Part shown: piece after piece, positions 9,713-18,189 of the stretch
Layout: every line of letters starts with the position of its first letter
How positions within the stretch are numbered: the first letter of the stretch is position 1
DNA from: CBDFKB01 sp965248715
GTDB lineage: Bacteria; Pseudomonadota; Alphaproteobacteria; Rhizobiales; Rhizobiaceae
Length of the DNA stretch: 64,000 nucleotides
Assembly (NCBI GenBank): GCA_965248715.1
Contig: CBDFKB010000006.1
Coordinates: 1-64,000 of the forward strand
Direction: 5' to 3'
Notes under the pieces: model-generated
Told to the model about the DNA's origin: nothing
The model's database searches: none
The model's input: only the letters and a program-made list of their open reading frames with translations
Program-made: the position numbers and the translations under genes

Positions 9713-11641
9713 ATGCGGTTTTCTGATCATTTTCTGAATGACATTCGCGAGCGGATCCCGATTTCCGAGATCGTCGGTCGGCGGGTGAATTTTGACCGCC
9801 GCAAATCCAACACCTCTCGCGGCGACTATTGGGGCTGCTGTCCGTTTCACGGCGAAAAAACCCCGAGTTTTCATTGCGAGGACCAAAAGGGCCGCTATCA
9901 CTGCTTCGGCTGCGGTGTGTCCGGCGACCATTTCCGCTTTCTCATGGAGTTAGACGGCCTGCAATTTACCGAGGCGGTTGAACGATTGGCTGGCGAGGCC
10001 GGCTTGCCGATGCCGAGCGCCGACCCGGCGATGGCGAAGCGGGAGAAGGAAAAGGCGGGTCTACACGAAGTCATGGCGATGGCAGCGGGGTTTTTCCGCG
10101 AACAATTGCAAGAGGCCGACGGGGCCCGCGCCCGTGCCTATTTGCGCGACCGAGGCATGCGGGCCGAGATCCAGCAGACCTTCGGCATCGGATATGCGCC
10201 AAACTCCCGCAACGCGCTGAAACAATTTTTGGTGGCCAAGGGTGTCGACGCCGAGCAAATGATCGCCTGCGGCCTGCTGATAGCTGGTGATGACATTGCT
10301 GTCCCCTATGATCGTTTTCGCGGACGGATCATGTTCCCGATTGAAAACCCACGTGGCCAAATCGTCGCCTTTGGCGGGCGGGCGCTTTCTCCCGACGTGC
10401 CGGCGAAATATCTCAACTCGCCGGAGACTGAAATATTTTCCAAGGGTAATCTTTTATACAATTTTGCCCGCGCGCGCGTAGCTGCCCAAGAAAAGGGACA
10501 GTTGATCGTTGCCGAGGGATACATGGATGTAATCGCGCTGCATGGCGCTGGGTTCGACAATGCGGTCGCGCCGATGGGTACAGCACTCACCGAAAACCAA
10601 TTGGCACTTTGCTGGCGTGTGGTTGACGAACCGACAATCTGTTTCGACGGCGACCGCGCAGGGGAAACCGCGGCCAATAGAACCGTTGATATTGCTCTTG
10701 GTCAGCTAAAGGCAGGAAAATCGGTAAAGTTCGTTTTGCTGAAGAACGGGATGGATCCGGACGATGTGCTGCGTGACCAAGGGCCACCTCAGTTTCAAGA
10801 GTACCTGAATAATGCAGCGCCTCTGCATGAACTTGTAATGACAAGGCGCTTGCACGAGATGATTGCCGAAACACCTGAACAGCAGGCTCGGGTTGAGCAT
10901 CAGATCATGGCCGATATCAAATTGATACGCGATCCGGCGGTGTTCAAATATTACGCTGCCCATGCTCGTTTGCGGCTATTTGAACATTTCAAGCGGTATG
11001 GCAAGTCTGAGGACCGTGGGCTTCGGAAAAGCTCATCGTTGAAAATTGAAGATAAGTCAGTGGCAAAAATCCTGCTTGGATTTTGCGTCGAGTACCCCGG
11101 CATCATTCCTGAATATGTGGAGGAAATAAGCAACATAAGATTCAAAAAGGATCCATATAATTTTTTCGTACAAGAAATGTACAAACTATATGTTGAATAT
11201 GCAGATCTAGACGTATCGATGATATATAATCAAATAGACAGAAGGTGTTTATTTGTAATAGAATCGATACATGGATCCGAGAAACACGGGGAAATCAAAG
11301 TCGAAAGTGGAAATAGTGTACTGGAGTGGTCCCTTGCGCGGGGGCATAGACTAAAGCGCCTGTTTCCGGCACTCAATTATGAGCCTCCCGAAGAAACTAT
11401 CAAACTTACGTTTCGTCTCTTATTGGATAAAGTTGAATTGATAAATATGGAAGAAGAACTAAATTTTGATCAGCAAACCTCTGATGCGGAAATTGATGTT
11501 AATGCCATCGTTTGTTTGAAAAAGGCGGTTTTAGAAAAAGAGTTGGAAATATTGGCATTCGAGAGAGAACTGGATGAACAATTCCAATCTCTCAAGTCTC
11601 ATTCCAGAGCGCGAAAATTAACTCTGCGGCGAGCGGCATAA
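9713..11641 (+). CDS. dnaG: DNA primase
   Basis: The 642-residue primase makes RNA primers at the replication fork. The N-terminal zinc-binding domain has CPFH (Cys43, His46) and CFGC (Cys64, Cys67). The Toprim core shows VAEGYMDV and the metal-binding CFDGDRAG. I chose the ATG at 9713 (MRFSDHFL) because the 17 upstream codons are not primase-like. The C-terminal helicase-binding part, from about residue 430 (nt ~11000), is markedly richer in A/T and in codons such as ATA and AAA than the rest, and is poorly conserved in sequence. Confidence 0.96.
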   Translation: MRFSDHFLNDIRERIPISEIVGRRVNFDRRKSNTSRGDYWGCCPFHGEKTPSFHCEDQKGRYHCFGCGVSGDHFRFLMELDGLQFTEAVERLAGEAGLPMPSADPAMAKREKEKAGLHEVMAMAAGFFREQLQEADGARARAYLRDRGMRAEIQQTFGIGYAPNSRNALKQFLVAKGVDAEQMIACGLLIAGDDIAVPYDRFRGRIMFPIENPRGQIVAFGGRALSPDVPAKYLNSPETEIFSKGNLLYNFARARVAAQEKGQLIVAEGYMDVIALHGAGFDNAVAPMGTALTENQLALCWRVVDEPTICFDGDRAGETAANRTVDIALGQLKAGKSVKFVLLKNGMDPDDVLRDQGPPQFQEYLNNAAPLHELVMTRRLHEMIAETPEQQARVEHQIMADIKLIRDPAVFKYYAAHARLRLFEHFKRYGKSEDRGLRKSSSLKIEDKSVAKILLGFCVEYPGIIPEYVEEISNIRFKKDPYNFFVQEMYKLYVEYADLDVSMIYNQIDRRCLFVIESIHGSEKHGEIKVESGNSVLEWSLARGHRLKRLFPALNYEPPEETIKLTFRLLLDKVELINMEEELNFDQQTSDAEIDVNAIVCLKKAVLEKELEILAFERELDEQFQSLKSHSRARKLTLRRAA

Positions 11642-11897
11642 CCCCCTTGAAGATGCAATCGACGGGTGGCGGCAAGCTTAAGCATTGTATGTGGGCTCGC
11701 GCACCCTAAATAAGGAGCTTAGAGCGGCCAATTCCACGTTGGCTGGCGACAATAGCGACGAAAACTCGAACGATTGCTGCTGATCCAATCGGAACTGGGC
11801 CAATAATAGCCACCCTTGGTGTAAGATGGCATGGAAGCGCTGATCGATGATTTTGGGGTATCGGCAGGCAGAAAATCACGGCGTATGTGAGATAGTT

Positions 11898-12039
11898 GGA
11901 CACTTCTAAAAACCTCGACGATGGCACCAATATGCGCTCGTCGGTGCGAACAGGTCAGATTCGAATAGTGAACAAACCAGAATCAAACGGCCTGGTATCT
12001 CGAAGCCTTGAATCGGTTCAGGGGTTTTTAGAAGTGTCC
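11898..12039. repeat. MITE-like element with 17-bp perfect terminal inverted repeats
   Basis: GGACACTTCTAAAAACC at 11898-11914 recurs exactly as its reverse complement at 12023-12039, bounding 142 bp with no open frame. Such an arrangement is typical of a transposase-less element or a deleted insertion sequence. No second copy was noticed in the window. Confidence 0.65.
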
Positions 12040-12104
12040 AGTTGGTGGTTGTACCGTTTTCACCATATCTTTTGAAGACGTACCAGTTTTTGCCCCTGAA
12101 TGGG

Positions 12105-12172
12105 TTGAAATCCCCTTATGGTGCGGGGCACCACGGCGGGCCTTTCGCCGGTTCAGATACAAAATCTGGCAC
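12105..12172. other. Cluster of consecutive hairpins
   Basis: Three adjacent stem-loops can be drawn: GGTGC/GCACC at 12120-12132, CGGCG/CGCCG at 12134-12150, and CAGAT/ATCTG around 12156-12170. An alternative CCCC/GGGG pairing uses 12112-12128. There is no U-run, so a simple terminator is not obvious. It could be a processed dnaG 3' end, an rpoD leader element or a small RNA. Confidence 0.35.
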
Positions 12173-12413
12173 GCGCTGCAACCGAAACCAGTTTGTCAAC
12201 GGGACCTAGTTAGCCCAATTTGGTGAGCAATGATGGGTTGGTATATCGGTTAAACCACTGCCGGGTCCGGGATCGTGGTTAAACCTGAGTTAACACAATC
12301 GGCTTATCGCCGGGTTCGACCTTACACGCGCGGCTGATTCGCTGCGCTGCAACAATTTCTAGATCGGTCGCCGCTATTGCCGGCTGGCCGCACGCTGTGG
12401 AGAAACACACCAC

Positions 12414-14519
12414 ATGGCGACAAACGCCCAGGAAAAAGCCGACGTACCAAAATCTGGCACGGAAACCCCGGACAGTCCGCTGCTCGATTTGAGCGACGCT
12501 GCGGTAAAAAAGATGATCCGCGCGGCCAAGAAGCGCGGTTATGTGACAGTGGACGAATTAAACGCCGTCATGCCGTCTGAAGAGGTCTCGTCGGAGCAGA
12601 TCGAGGACACGATGTCGATGTTATCCGACATGGGCATCAACGTTGTCGAGGAAGAAGAAGCCGAAGAAGAAAGCACCGATCTGGTGGAGGCCGGCGACAA
12701 GGCGGTTACCACCACCAAGAAGCGCGAACCGGCCGACCGCACCGACGACCCGGTGCGCATGTATTTGCGTGAAATGGGTACGGTGGAACTATTGTCGCGC
12801 GAAGGCGAGATCGCGATCGCCAAGCGGATCGAGGCTGGCCGCGAAACCATGATCGCCGGCTTGTGCGAGAACCCGCTGACCTTTCAGGCGATCATCATCT
12901 GGCGCGATGAATTGAACGAAGGCAATATTTTATTGCGCGACATTATCGATTTGGAAGCAACCTATGCCGGCCCCGAGGCCAAGGCCGTGCCGGCGGTACC
13001 GGTGGCGCCGAGCCAACCGCCCCCGGGCGAAACCCCGCAAGCCGCCAGGCCAGTTGAGGGTCAAGCGACCGGTCAGCCCGGCCAGCCCGGCCAGCATGGT
13101 CAGCCCGGCCAACATGGCCAGCCCGGCCAGCCCGGCCAGCATGGTCAGCCCGGTCAACATGGCCAGCCCGGTCAGCATGGCGCGGCACCGCAAGGCGAGA
13201 ACGCGGAGGGCGAAGAAGAAGATGATGATGACGACGACGATCTGGAAAACGCCCTGTCGCTAGCGGCGATGGAAGCCGAACTGCGGCCAGGGGTGTTGGA
13301 AACCTTCGACAAGATCGCCGACAATTATAAAAGACTGCGCCGTTTGCAGGACCAGTTGGTGGAAAAGAAACTCGGCAATAAGAGCCTGTCGCCGGCCCAA
13401 GAACGCCGCTACAAACAATTGCACAACGAGATTGTCGACGCGGTCAAGAGCCTGTCGCTCAACCAAAACCGAATCGATTCCCTGGTCGAACAATTATACG
13501 ATACCAACAAAACTCTGGTCAGCCTTGAGGGCCGGTTAATGCGCCTTGCCGAATCCTATGGCGTGACCCGGGGTTCATTTTTAAAAGAATATATTGGCGC
13601 CGAACTCGACCCAAATTGGATCCGCCGCATCGCCAATTTGTCGGCGCCGGGCTGGAAAGATTTTGTGCGCAACGAAAAACCGGCGATGAAGGGGTTGCGC
13701 AACGAAATACACGAACTGGCTGGCGCCACCGGCCTGGAGCCGAGCGAATTTCGCAGTATCGTACACAAAGTGCAAAAGGGCGAGCGCGAAGCACGCCAGG
13801 CGAAGAAAGAAATGGTCGAGGCCAATTTGCGCCTGGTGATTTCGATTGCCAAGAAATACACCAATCGCGGACTGCAATTTCTCGATCTGATTCAGGAAGG
13901 TAATATCGGCCTGATGAAGGCGGTCGACAAATTCGAATATCGCCGTGGCTACAAATTCTCGACCTATGCGACCTGGTGGATTCGCCAAGCGATTACCCGC
14001 TCGATCGCCGATCAGGCGCGTACCATCCGCATTCCCGTGCATATGATCGAGACCATCAACAAGATCGTGCGCACTTCACGCCAAATGCTGCACGAGATCG
14101 GTCGTGAGCCGACCCCGGAAGAATTGTCGGAAAAACTGGCCATGCCGCTGGAAAAAGTCCGCAAGGTATTAAAGATCGCCAAGGAGCCGATCAGTCTTGA
14201 AACGCCGATTGGCGACGAGGAAGACAGCCATCTCGGCGATTTCATCGAAGACAAAAACGCGGTGCTGCCGATCGATGCCGCGATCCAGTCGAATTTGCGC
14301 GAAACCACCACCCGGGTGCTGGCCTCACTGACGCCGCGTGAGGAACGGGTGCTTAGAATGCGCTTTGGCATTGGTATGAATACCGACCACACCCTGGAAG
14401 AGGTCGGTCAGCAATTTTCGGTCACCCGCGAACGCATCCGCCAGATTGAAGCCAAAGCGCTTCGCAAGCTCAAGCACCCGAGCCGCAGCCGTAAACTGAG
14501 ATCGTTCCTCGATCAGTAG
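12414..14519 (+). CDS. rpoD: RNA polymerase primary sigma factor (sigma 70)
   Basis: A 701-residue housekeeping sigma factor. It contains region 1.1 (from about residue 25), region 1.2 DDPVRMYLREMGTVELLSREGE (about 111-132), the non-conserved region, region 2 with LDLIQEGNIGLMKAVDKF and YKFSTYATWWIRQAITRS, region 3, and region 4 ending in the DNA-binding TLEEVGQQFSVTRERIRQIE helix-turn-helix. The ATG at 12414 follows GTGGAGAAAC. The non-conserved region holds an unusual collagen-like repeat at residues 220-256, followed by an acidic stretch with seven consecutive Asp. Everything needed for function looks intact. Confidence 0.97.
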   Translation: MATNAQEKADVPKSGTETPDSPLLDLSDAAVKKMIRAAKKRGYVTVDELNAVMPSEEVSSEQIEDTMSMLSDMGINVVEEEEAEEESTDLVEAGDKAVTTTKKREPADRTDDPVRMYLREMGTVELLSREGEIAIAKRIEAGRETMIAGLCENPLTFQAIIIWRDELNEGNILLRDIIDLEATYAGPEAKAVPAVPVAPSQPPPGETPQAARPVEGQATGQPGQPGQHGQPGQHGQPGQPGQHGQPGQHGQPGQHGAAPQGENAEGEEEDDDDDDDLENALSLAAMEAELRPGVLETFDKIADNYKRLRRLQDQLVEKKLGNKSLSPAQERRYKQLHNEIVDAVKSLSLNQNRIDSLVEQLYDTNKTLVSLEGRLMRLAESYGVTRGSFLKEYIGAELDPNWIRRIANLSAPGWKDFVRNEKPAMKGLRNEIHELAGATGLEPSEFRSIVHKVQKGEREARQAKKEMVEANLRLVISIAKKYTNRGLQFLDLIQEGNIGLMKAVDKFEYRRGYKFSTYATWWIRQAITRSIADQARTIRIPVHMIETINKIVRTSRQMLHEIGREPTPEELSEKLAMPLEKVRKVLKIAKEPISLETPIGDEEDSHLGDFIEDKNAVLPIDAAIQSNLRETTTRVLASLTPREERVLRMRFGIGMNTDHTLEEVGQQFSVTRERIRQIEAKALRKLKHPSRSRKLRSFLDQ
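13071..13181 (+). repeat. Collagen-like Gly-Gln-Pro/His coding repeat inside rpoD
   Basis: Twelve consecutive GQP or GQH triplets (residues 220-255 of RpoD) are encoded by 9-bp-related units such as GGCCAGCCC and GGTCAGCAT. The repeat lies just after a Pro/Ala-rich linker and before an acidic run. The codons alternate between GGC/GGT and CAG/CAA, so the array is not perfectly uniform DNA. Confidence 0.95.
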
Positions 14520-14564
14520 GTGGGTTGGCGAACCACAGGGTTTTGTTGAACGTTGATCGGTCGA

Positions 14565-14578
14565 CTAGCGGCCGCTAG
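14565..14578. repeat. 14-bp palindrome after rpoD
   Basis: CTAGCGGCCGCTAG is a perfect palindrome 45 bp after the rpoD stop, with partly paired flanks GTCGA/TTGAC. There is no U-tract, so it is not a clear terminator. Its ends are CTAG, the same tetramer that bounds the dispersed repeats. Confidence 0.4.
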
Positions 14579-14646
14579 GTTGACGTCTGCTGCTTGATCC
14601 CGCGCGGGCATTAGAACTCACACCATTGTTGTGCTATCTTATACCC

Positions 14647-15216
14647 ATGAACATCCACACCACCCAGGCTGCCGAGGGGTTGCCCCGTCGTGGCTTCACC
14701 ATCGCCGATGTTGAGCGCATGGTGGAGACGGGGGTGATCGGCCGCGACGAACGCTTCGAGCTGATCGGTGGGGAGATTGTACCGATGTCGCCCAAAGGCA
14801 TTCGACATGAACGATTAAAGCAGTGGTTCACCTATCAATTGGTGCGCGGATTGAGCGACCAGTACAAAGTTATTCCCGAAACCACATTCCGGTTGTCTAA
14901 GGACACTTTTCTGGAGCCTGATTTCGTGGTTTACGAAACTGATACAGGACTTGAGGGATTAAAGGGCGATACCGCGTTGTTGGCGATTGAAATCAGCGTT
15001 TCGTCGCTTGCCTACGATCAGGGCCGCAAGGCGGCTATCTACGCCGAATTCGGCATTCGCGAATTGTGGGTGGCCGACGCGCTGGATTTGTCCGTGCGCA
15101 TCCATAGGGATCCGGACGCAAGCGCGTATCGGCTCATTTCGAACCATGCGAGCGGCGACGCTTTGACACCCCTATTCGACCCGCAATTCGAACTTTCCCT
15201 TGCTGATTATGATTGA
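14647..15216 (+). CDS. Uma2-family (DUF820) endonuclease-like protein
   Basis: A 189-residue PD-(D/E)XK-fold protein. Recognisable parts are the start RRGFTIADVERMVETG, ERFELIGGEIVPMSPKG at about 37-53, LEPDFVVYE with the likely catalytic Asp, and LAIEISVSSLAYDQGRKAAIYAEFGI with the Glu-x-Ser motif. The ATG at 14647 matches homologues; seven codons upstream are less likely. This family is abundant in cyanobacteria and scattered in proteobacteria, with no settled cellular role. It lies 6 bp before the HlyU-like gene, so the two are likely cotranscribed. Confidence 0.85.
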   Translation: MNIHTTQAAEGLPRRGFTIADVERMVETGVIGRDERFELIGGEIVPMSPKGIRHERLKQWFTYQLVRGLSDQYKVIPETTFRLSKDTFLEPDFVVYETDTGLEGLKGDTALLAIEISVSSLAYDQGRKAAIYAEFGIRELWVADALDLSVRIHRDPDASAYRLISNHASGDALTPLFDPQFELSLADYD

Positions 15217-15222
15217 GCACAG

Positions 15223-15510
15223 ATGTCATTTTTGAAGAAACTTTTTGGCGGAAGTGGCATGGGTTCATCGGTACCGAAGGTGGTGGCTGAGGAAACCCAT
15301 GAGGGCTTTTTGATCCAGGCGACACCGATCAATGAAGGTGGACAATTTCGCCTGTGCGGTATCATCTCCAAAGAGGTTGGCGGCGAACACCGCGAACACA
15401 AATTGATCCGCGCCGATTTATTCATGAGCACCGATGACGCTGCCGCCGGGCTGATGCGTAAGGCCCGCCAGGTGATCAAGGAACAGGGCGAGCGCCTGTT
15501 TGATACCTAA
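15223..15510 (+). CDS. HlyU-family protein
   Basis: A 95-residue protein that matches the HlyU family: MSFLKKLFGG at the start, then EETHEGFLIQATPINEGGQFR and the C-terminal LFMSTDDAAAGLMRKARQVI. HlyU of Vibrio is a winged-helix activator of a hemolysin gene; the alphaproteobacterial members are small and uncharacterised, so a regulatory role is inference. It is closely downstream of the Uma2 gene. The stop TAA overlaps the left end of the next inverted-repeat element. Confidence 0.75.
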   Translation: MSFLKKLFGGSGMGSSVPKVVAEETHEGFLIQATPINEGGQFRLCGIISKEVGGEHREHKLIRADLFMSTDDAAAGLMRKARQVIKEQGERLFDT

Positions 15511-15692
15511 GAGCCCAACCGAATATTCCCGTGAGGTTTGATTTTGCCATAACCCTTCGGGCGGGGCATATATTGGCTGTTTTTGTGTACAATCAAAACT
15601 AAAGGGCAGCACCCTATAGCCTTGATTTTACTTCAAAACATCTCAAAATCTGCCTCCGTCAAATCTTACGGGAATATTCGGTTGGGCTCTAG
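15507..15692. repeat. MITE-like element with long terminal inverted repeats
   Basis: A 23-bp arm starting AGAGCCCAACCGAATATTCC at 15510 is repeated exactly in reverse complement at 15668-15690; pairing continues for about nine more bases with two mismatches. The outer tetramers are CTAA on the left and CTAG on the right. The 180-bp element has no coding sequence and abuts the stop codon of the HlyU-like gene. Confidence 0.8.
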
Positions 15693-16397
15693 GGAACCCG
15701 ATATTGACGCATTTGATTGCAGCAATTCGGATCGTCCAGCTTGGTGCTAAACATCGCCTGATACCTAGGTATCGGGCAAGCGGCGTTTTGGTTGCTGCCT
15801 GTCGGTTGGGTTAACAGGCCCGGTCAACCGCAGAAACTCTTCATAAAGTGCAGCAAAACGTCGGGGCCGGCAGCAGCCTCGATATGCAGCATGTCAATCG
15901 ATGCGACGTATTCGATGCGCTAGCACCTGAGCACCTGCCAAAAACCGTTCTTTTGGGTCCTGGGAGCAATTTTTCGTTTTTGCGTTCCTCAAATATTCCA
16001 ACATATTATCCGGTACTCGAAACTTCAAAATCACTCCCAGCCCAACAAAATCGAGGGTTATTAGAGGCTCTCACCTAGGCGGTTTGTTCGCTGTAGCACC
16101 GGCTTGGTCAACAAAAGCTGGCAAAAAAAACGGCCTGCCGGAGGTCGTTGCGAAACTTGCCCGATAACCCTGGCCCGATACCCCGGCATCGCGCTACGCT
16201 TCGCTTCTTGCCGGATGAACCGGTTTGCATCCATCAAATAGGCCAATATTAAGTTCCCTTAGTATTATTGCACTGGGTTGCCGATCTGGTGATGGCTTTT
16301 CGTGCCACATTAACCAGCATCGGTACTTTTCGACGCGGTATGCCGGCGATACGGTGAAGCTTTGGTCATGGTGTGCTATGTTTTTGTTTCCGTGGGA
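15693..16397. other. 700-bp gene-free stretch upstream of the insertion sequence
   Basis: No gene is supported. A 76-codon open frame (15848-16078) lacks a ribosome site and family resemblance. The only structure seen is the palindrome GATACCTAGGTATC at 15760-15773, again centred on CTAG. This may be decayed accessory DNA. Confidence 0.5.
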
Positions 16398-16446
16398 CTA
16401 GCGCTTGTCACGAAGCGTTGGAATAGCTTCGTCGCGCTATCTCTAA
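16398..16446 (-). repeat. Left part of a CTAG-type repeat split by an insertion sequence
   Basis: CTAGCGCTTGTCACGAAGCG and onward to GCGCTATC plus TCTAA form the second-hairpin half of the dispersed repeat. The rest of the copy resumes at 18111 after the insertion sequence. Confidence 0.92.
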
Positions 16447-18110
16447 CAGACTGTGTGGAAACTCGAACTTAGATTCCATATAGGTGTGCAGCATGGTATT
16501 TTTCACCATGGCTCATATTTCTGGAACTGACCGCACCCAAATGTTGTTGTTGCCCGAAAGGGTGGAGGATTATGTTGGGGCGGATAACCCGGTTCGCTTC
16601 ATTGATGCTTTTGTTGACGCCATGGATTTGCAAGGTGCGGGCTTTACAAGGGTTGAAGCCGAGGCGACGGGCCGGCCCGGCTATCATCCGGCGGATCTTT
16701 TGAAGCTCTATATTTATGGATATCTCAACCGGGTGCGCTCAAGCCGCCGGTTGGAGGTGGAGTGCTACCGCAATATTGAAGTGATCTGGCTGTTGCGGCA
16801 TTTGAAGCCAGACTTCAAAACGATTGCTGATTTCCGACGCGATAACCGGGCGGCCTTCAAACATGTGTTCCGGGAGTTTGTGTTATTGTGTCGCCAACTT
16901 GATCTGTTTGGCCGGGAATTGCTGGCCGTTGATGGAACCCGGATCAAGGCTGTGAACGCCAAGGACAAGAACTTTACCAAAACCGGATTGACCAAAACCA
17001 TCAAAGAGGCAGACGAGCGTCTGGCCGCATATCTGAGTGATATGGATGACGGCGATAATGGCGAGGATGGCTCACGCCCTTCAGGTGGTGATCCCAAGCT
17101 TGGTGAAAAGATCGCCAAACTTCAGGCCAGGCAAGGCCGCCACAAGGCCCTGCTTGGCGAAATGGAGTGCAATGGCGAAAGCCAGATATCGCTGAGCGAC
17201 CCGGACAGCCGGTATCAAGCGGGCAAGTCCAAGGCAGGCGTTAGTTACAATGTGCAGATTGCAGTTGATTGCAAACACAAGCTGATCGTCGCGCAAGAAG
17301 TTTGTACACAGGTTGGCGATCTGGGCCTGCTGGCCAAAACGGCGGAACCAGCCCGCACGATCCTTGGTGTTGAAGAAATCAATGTTGTGGCTGACCGGGG
17401 CTACTTCAAGATTGAAGATATCGAGGATTGTGAGAAAGCCGGGCTTGTACCCTTTGTGGCCAAACCGCAGCGTGGTTCAGCGGTGCGCGAAGGTTTGTTT
17501 GCCAAGGATGTGTTTAGCTATGATGCGGACAAGAACCAGTATATCTGCCCGGCAGGTGCGGTTCTTTTGCCAATGTATGAAAGCAAAGTGCGAGGCAACA
17601 GGAAGATTGATTATTGTAACCGCAAGGCCTGCCGTACCTGTAATCTGAAAGCAAAATGCACAAAGAGTTTTCGACGGGTATCTCGACTGGAAAATGAAGC
17701 GGTTCTGGATCGTATGGCAGTGCGCGTGAAAGCCCAGCCCGAAATAATGAACGAGCGCCGCAACAGCGTTGAACATCCCTTTGGTTCGATCAAACAATGG
17801 ATGGGTCAGGGTGCATTCCTGATGCGACATCTGGAAAACGTCCGCGCCGAGTTCTCGCTTACCGCATTGGCCTACAACATCCGCCGGGCGCTCAATCTCG
17901 TCGGGGTAAAAGGATTGATGGTGGCAATACGGGCTTGAGGAGGCGCCATTGGCCAAAATCAGTCAATATCAATCGATAAAACCCAAATACCGCCCGGTAT
18001 CGCGTAATCATGACAATTGAAATCGAAATCTTGCATGAAGGTCAATATCTGAAAATAAACAGCCGCAATATTAAATTGGTCATCTCAAAAGGTGTTTCCA
18101 CACGGTCTGT
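16447..18110 (+). mobile_element. IS1182-type insertion sequence inserted in a CTAG-type repeat
   Basis: A 1664-bp element bounded by 16-bp inverted repeats that differ at one base: CAGACTGTGTGGAAAC at 16447-16462, and the reverse complement of CAGACCGTGTGGAAAC at 18095-18110. TCTAA is duplicated on both sides (16442-16446 and 18111-18115). Removing the element and one TCTAA restores a normal repeat copy with GCTATCTCTAAGTTTATGCG at the junction. The transposase gene is intact, so the insertion may be recent. Confidence 0.93.
16508..17938 (+). CDS. IS1182-family transposase
   Basis: A DDE transposase of about 476 residues. The N-terminal domain (DUF772-like) has LLLPERVEDYVGADNPVRFID and GYHPADLLKLYIYGY. 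The catalytic Asp residues are in LAVDGTRIKA and VVADRGYFK, and the Glu is in the EHPFGSIKQWMG block near the C-terminus. A Cys-rich patch (CNRKACRTCNLKAKC) precedes the last part. The start could be ATG 16508 (MAHISGTDR, as in homologues), or GTG/ATG up to 24 bases upstream. The frame is uninterrupted. Confidence 0.93.
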   Translation: MAHISGTDRTQMLLLPERVEDYVGADNPVRFIDAFVDAMDLQGAGFTRVEAEATGRPGYHPADLLKLYIYGYLNRVRSSRRLEVECYRNIEVIWLLRHLKPDFKTIADFRRDNRAAFKHVFREFVLLCRQLDLFGRELLAVDGTRIKAVNAKDKNFTKTGLTKTIKEADERLAAYLSDMDDGDNGEDGSRPSGGDPKLGEKIAKLQARQGRHKALLGEMECNGESQISLSDPDSRYQAGKSKAGVSYNVQIAVDCKHKLIVAQEVCTQVGDLGLLAKTAEPARTILGVEEINVVADRGYFKIEDIEDCEKAGLVPFVAKPQRGSAVREGLFAKDVFSYDADKNQYICPAGAVLLPMYESKVRGNRKIDYCNRKACRTCNLKAKCTKSFRRVSRLENEAVLDRMAVRVKAQPEIMNERRNSVEHPFGSIKQWMGQGAFLMRHLENVRAEFSLTALAYNIRRALNLVGVKGLMVAIRA

Positions 18111-18170
18111 CTAAGTTTATGCGTGTCATTTTTCCCAAAACCGGCACCCTCTTTTGGGTGACACGCTCTA
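18111..18170 (-). repeat. Right part of the CTAG-type repeat split by the insertion sequence
   Basis: After the duplicated TCTAA, GTTTATGCGTGTCATTTTTC through GGGTGACACGCTCTA completes the first-hairpin half of the repeat begun at 16398. The inner loop has CCCTCTTTTGGG, with one change from the usual CCCACTTTTGGG. Confidence 0.92.
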
Positions 18171-18189
18171 ATATTCAGGAGAGGTCATT

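Larger units (their letters stand above)
11642..12413. other. 772-bp gene-free spacer between dnaG and rpoD
   Basis: No convincing coding region is visible; short open frames here lack ribosome sites and homology. It contains an inverted-repeat element (11898-12039), a cluster of hairpins (12105-12172) and presumably the rpoD promoter in the last 250 bp. No tRNA or known RNA family could be recognised by eye. Confidence 0.6.

Noticed and set aside
12105..12172. tRNA gene between dnaG and rpoD
   Set aside because: The hairpins do not form a cloverleaf and the TPsiC loop consensus is absent.
12930..13193. Repetitive minus-strand frame within rpoD (MLTGLAMLTGL-type)
   Set aside because: It is the antisense reading of the GQP/GQH coding repeat.
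15848..16078. 76-codon open frame before the insertion sequence
   Set aside because: No ribosome site, no homology, and composition like the surrounding gene-free DNA.
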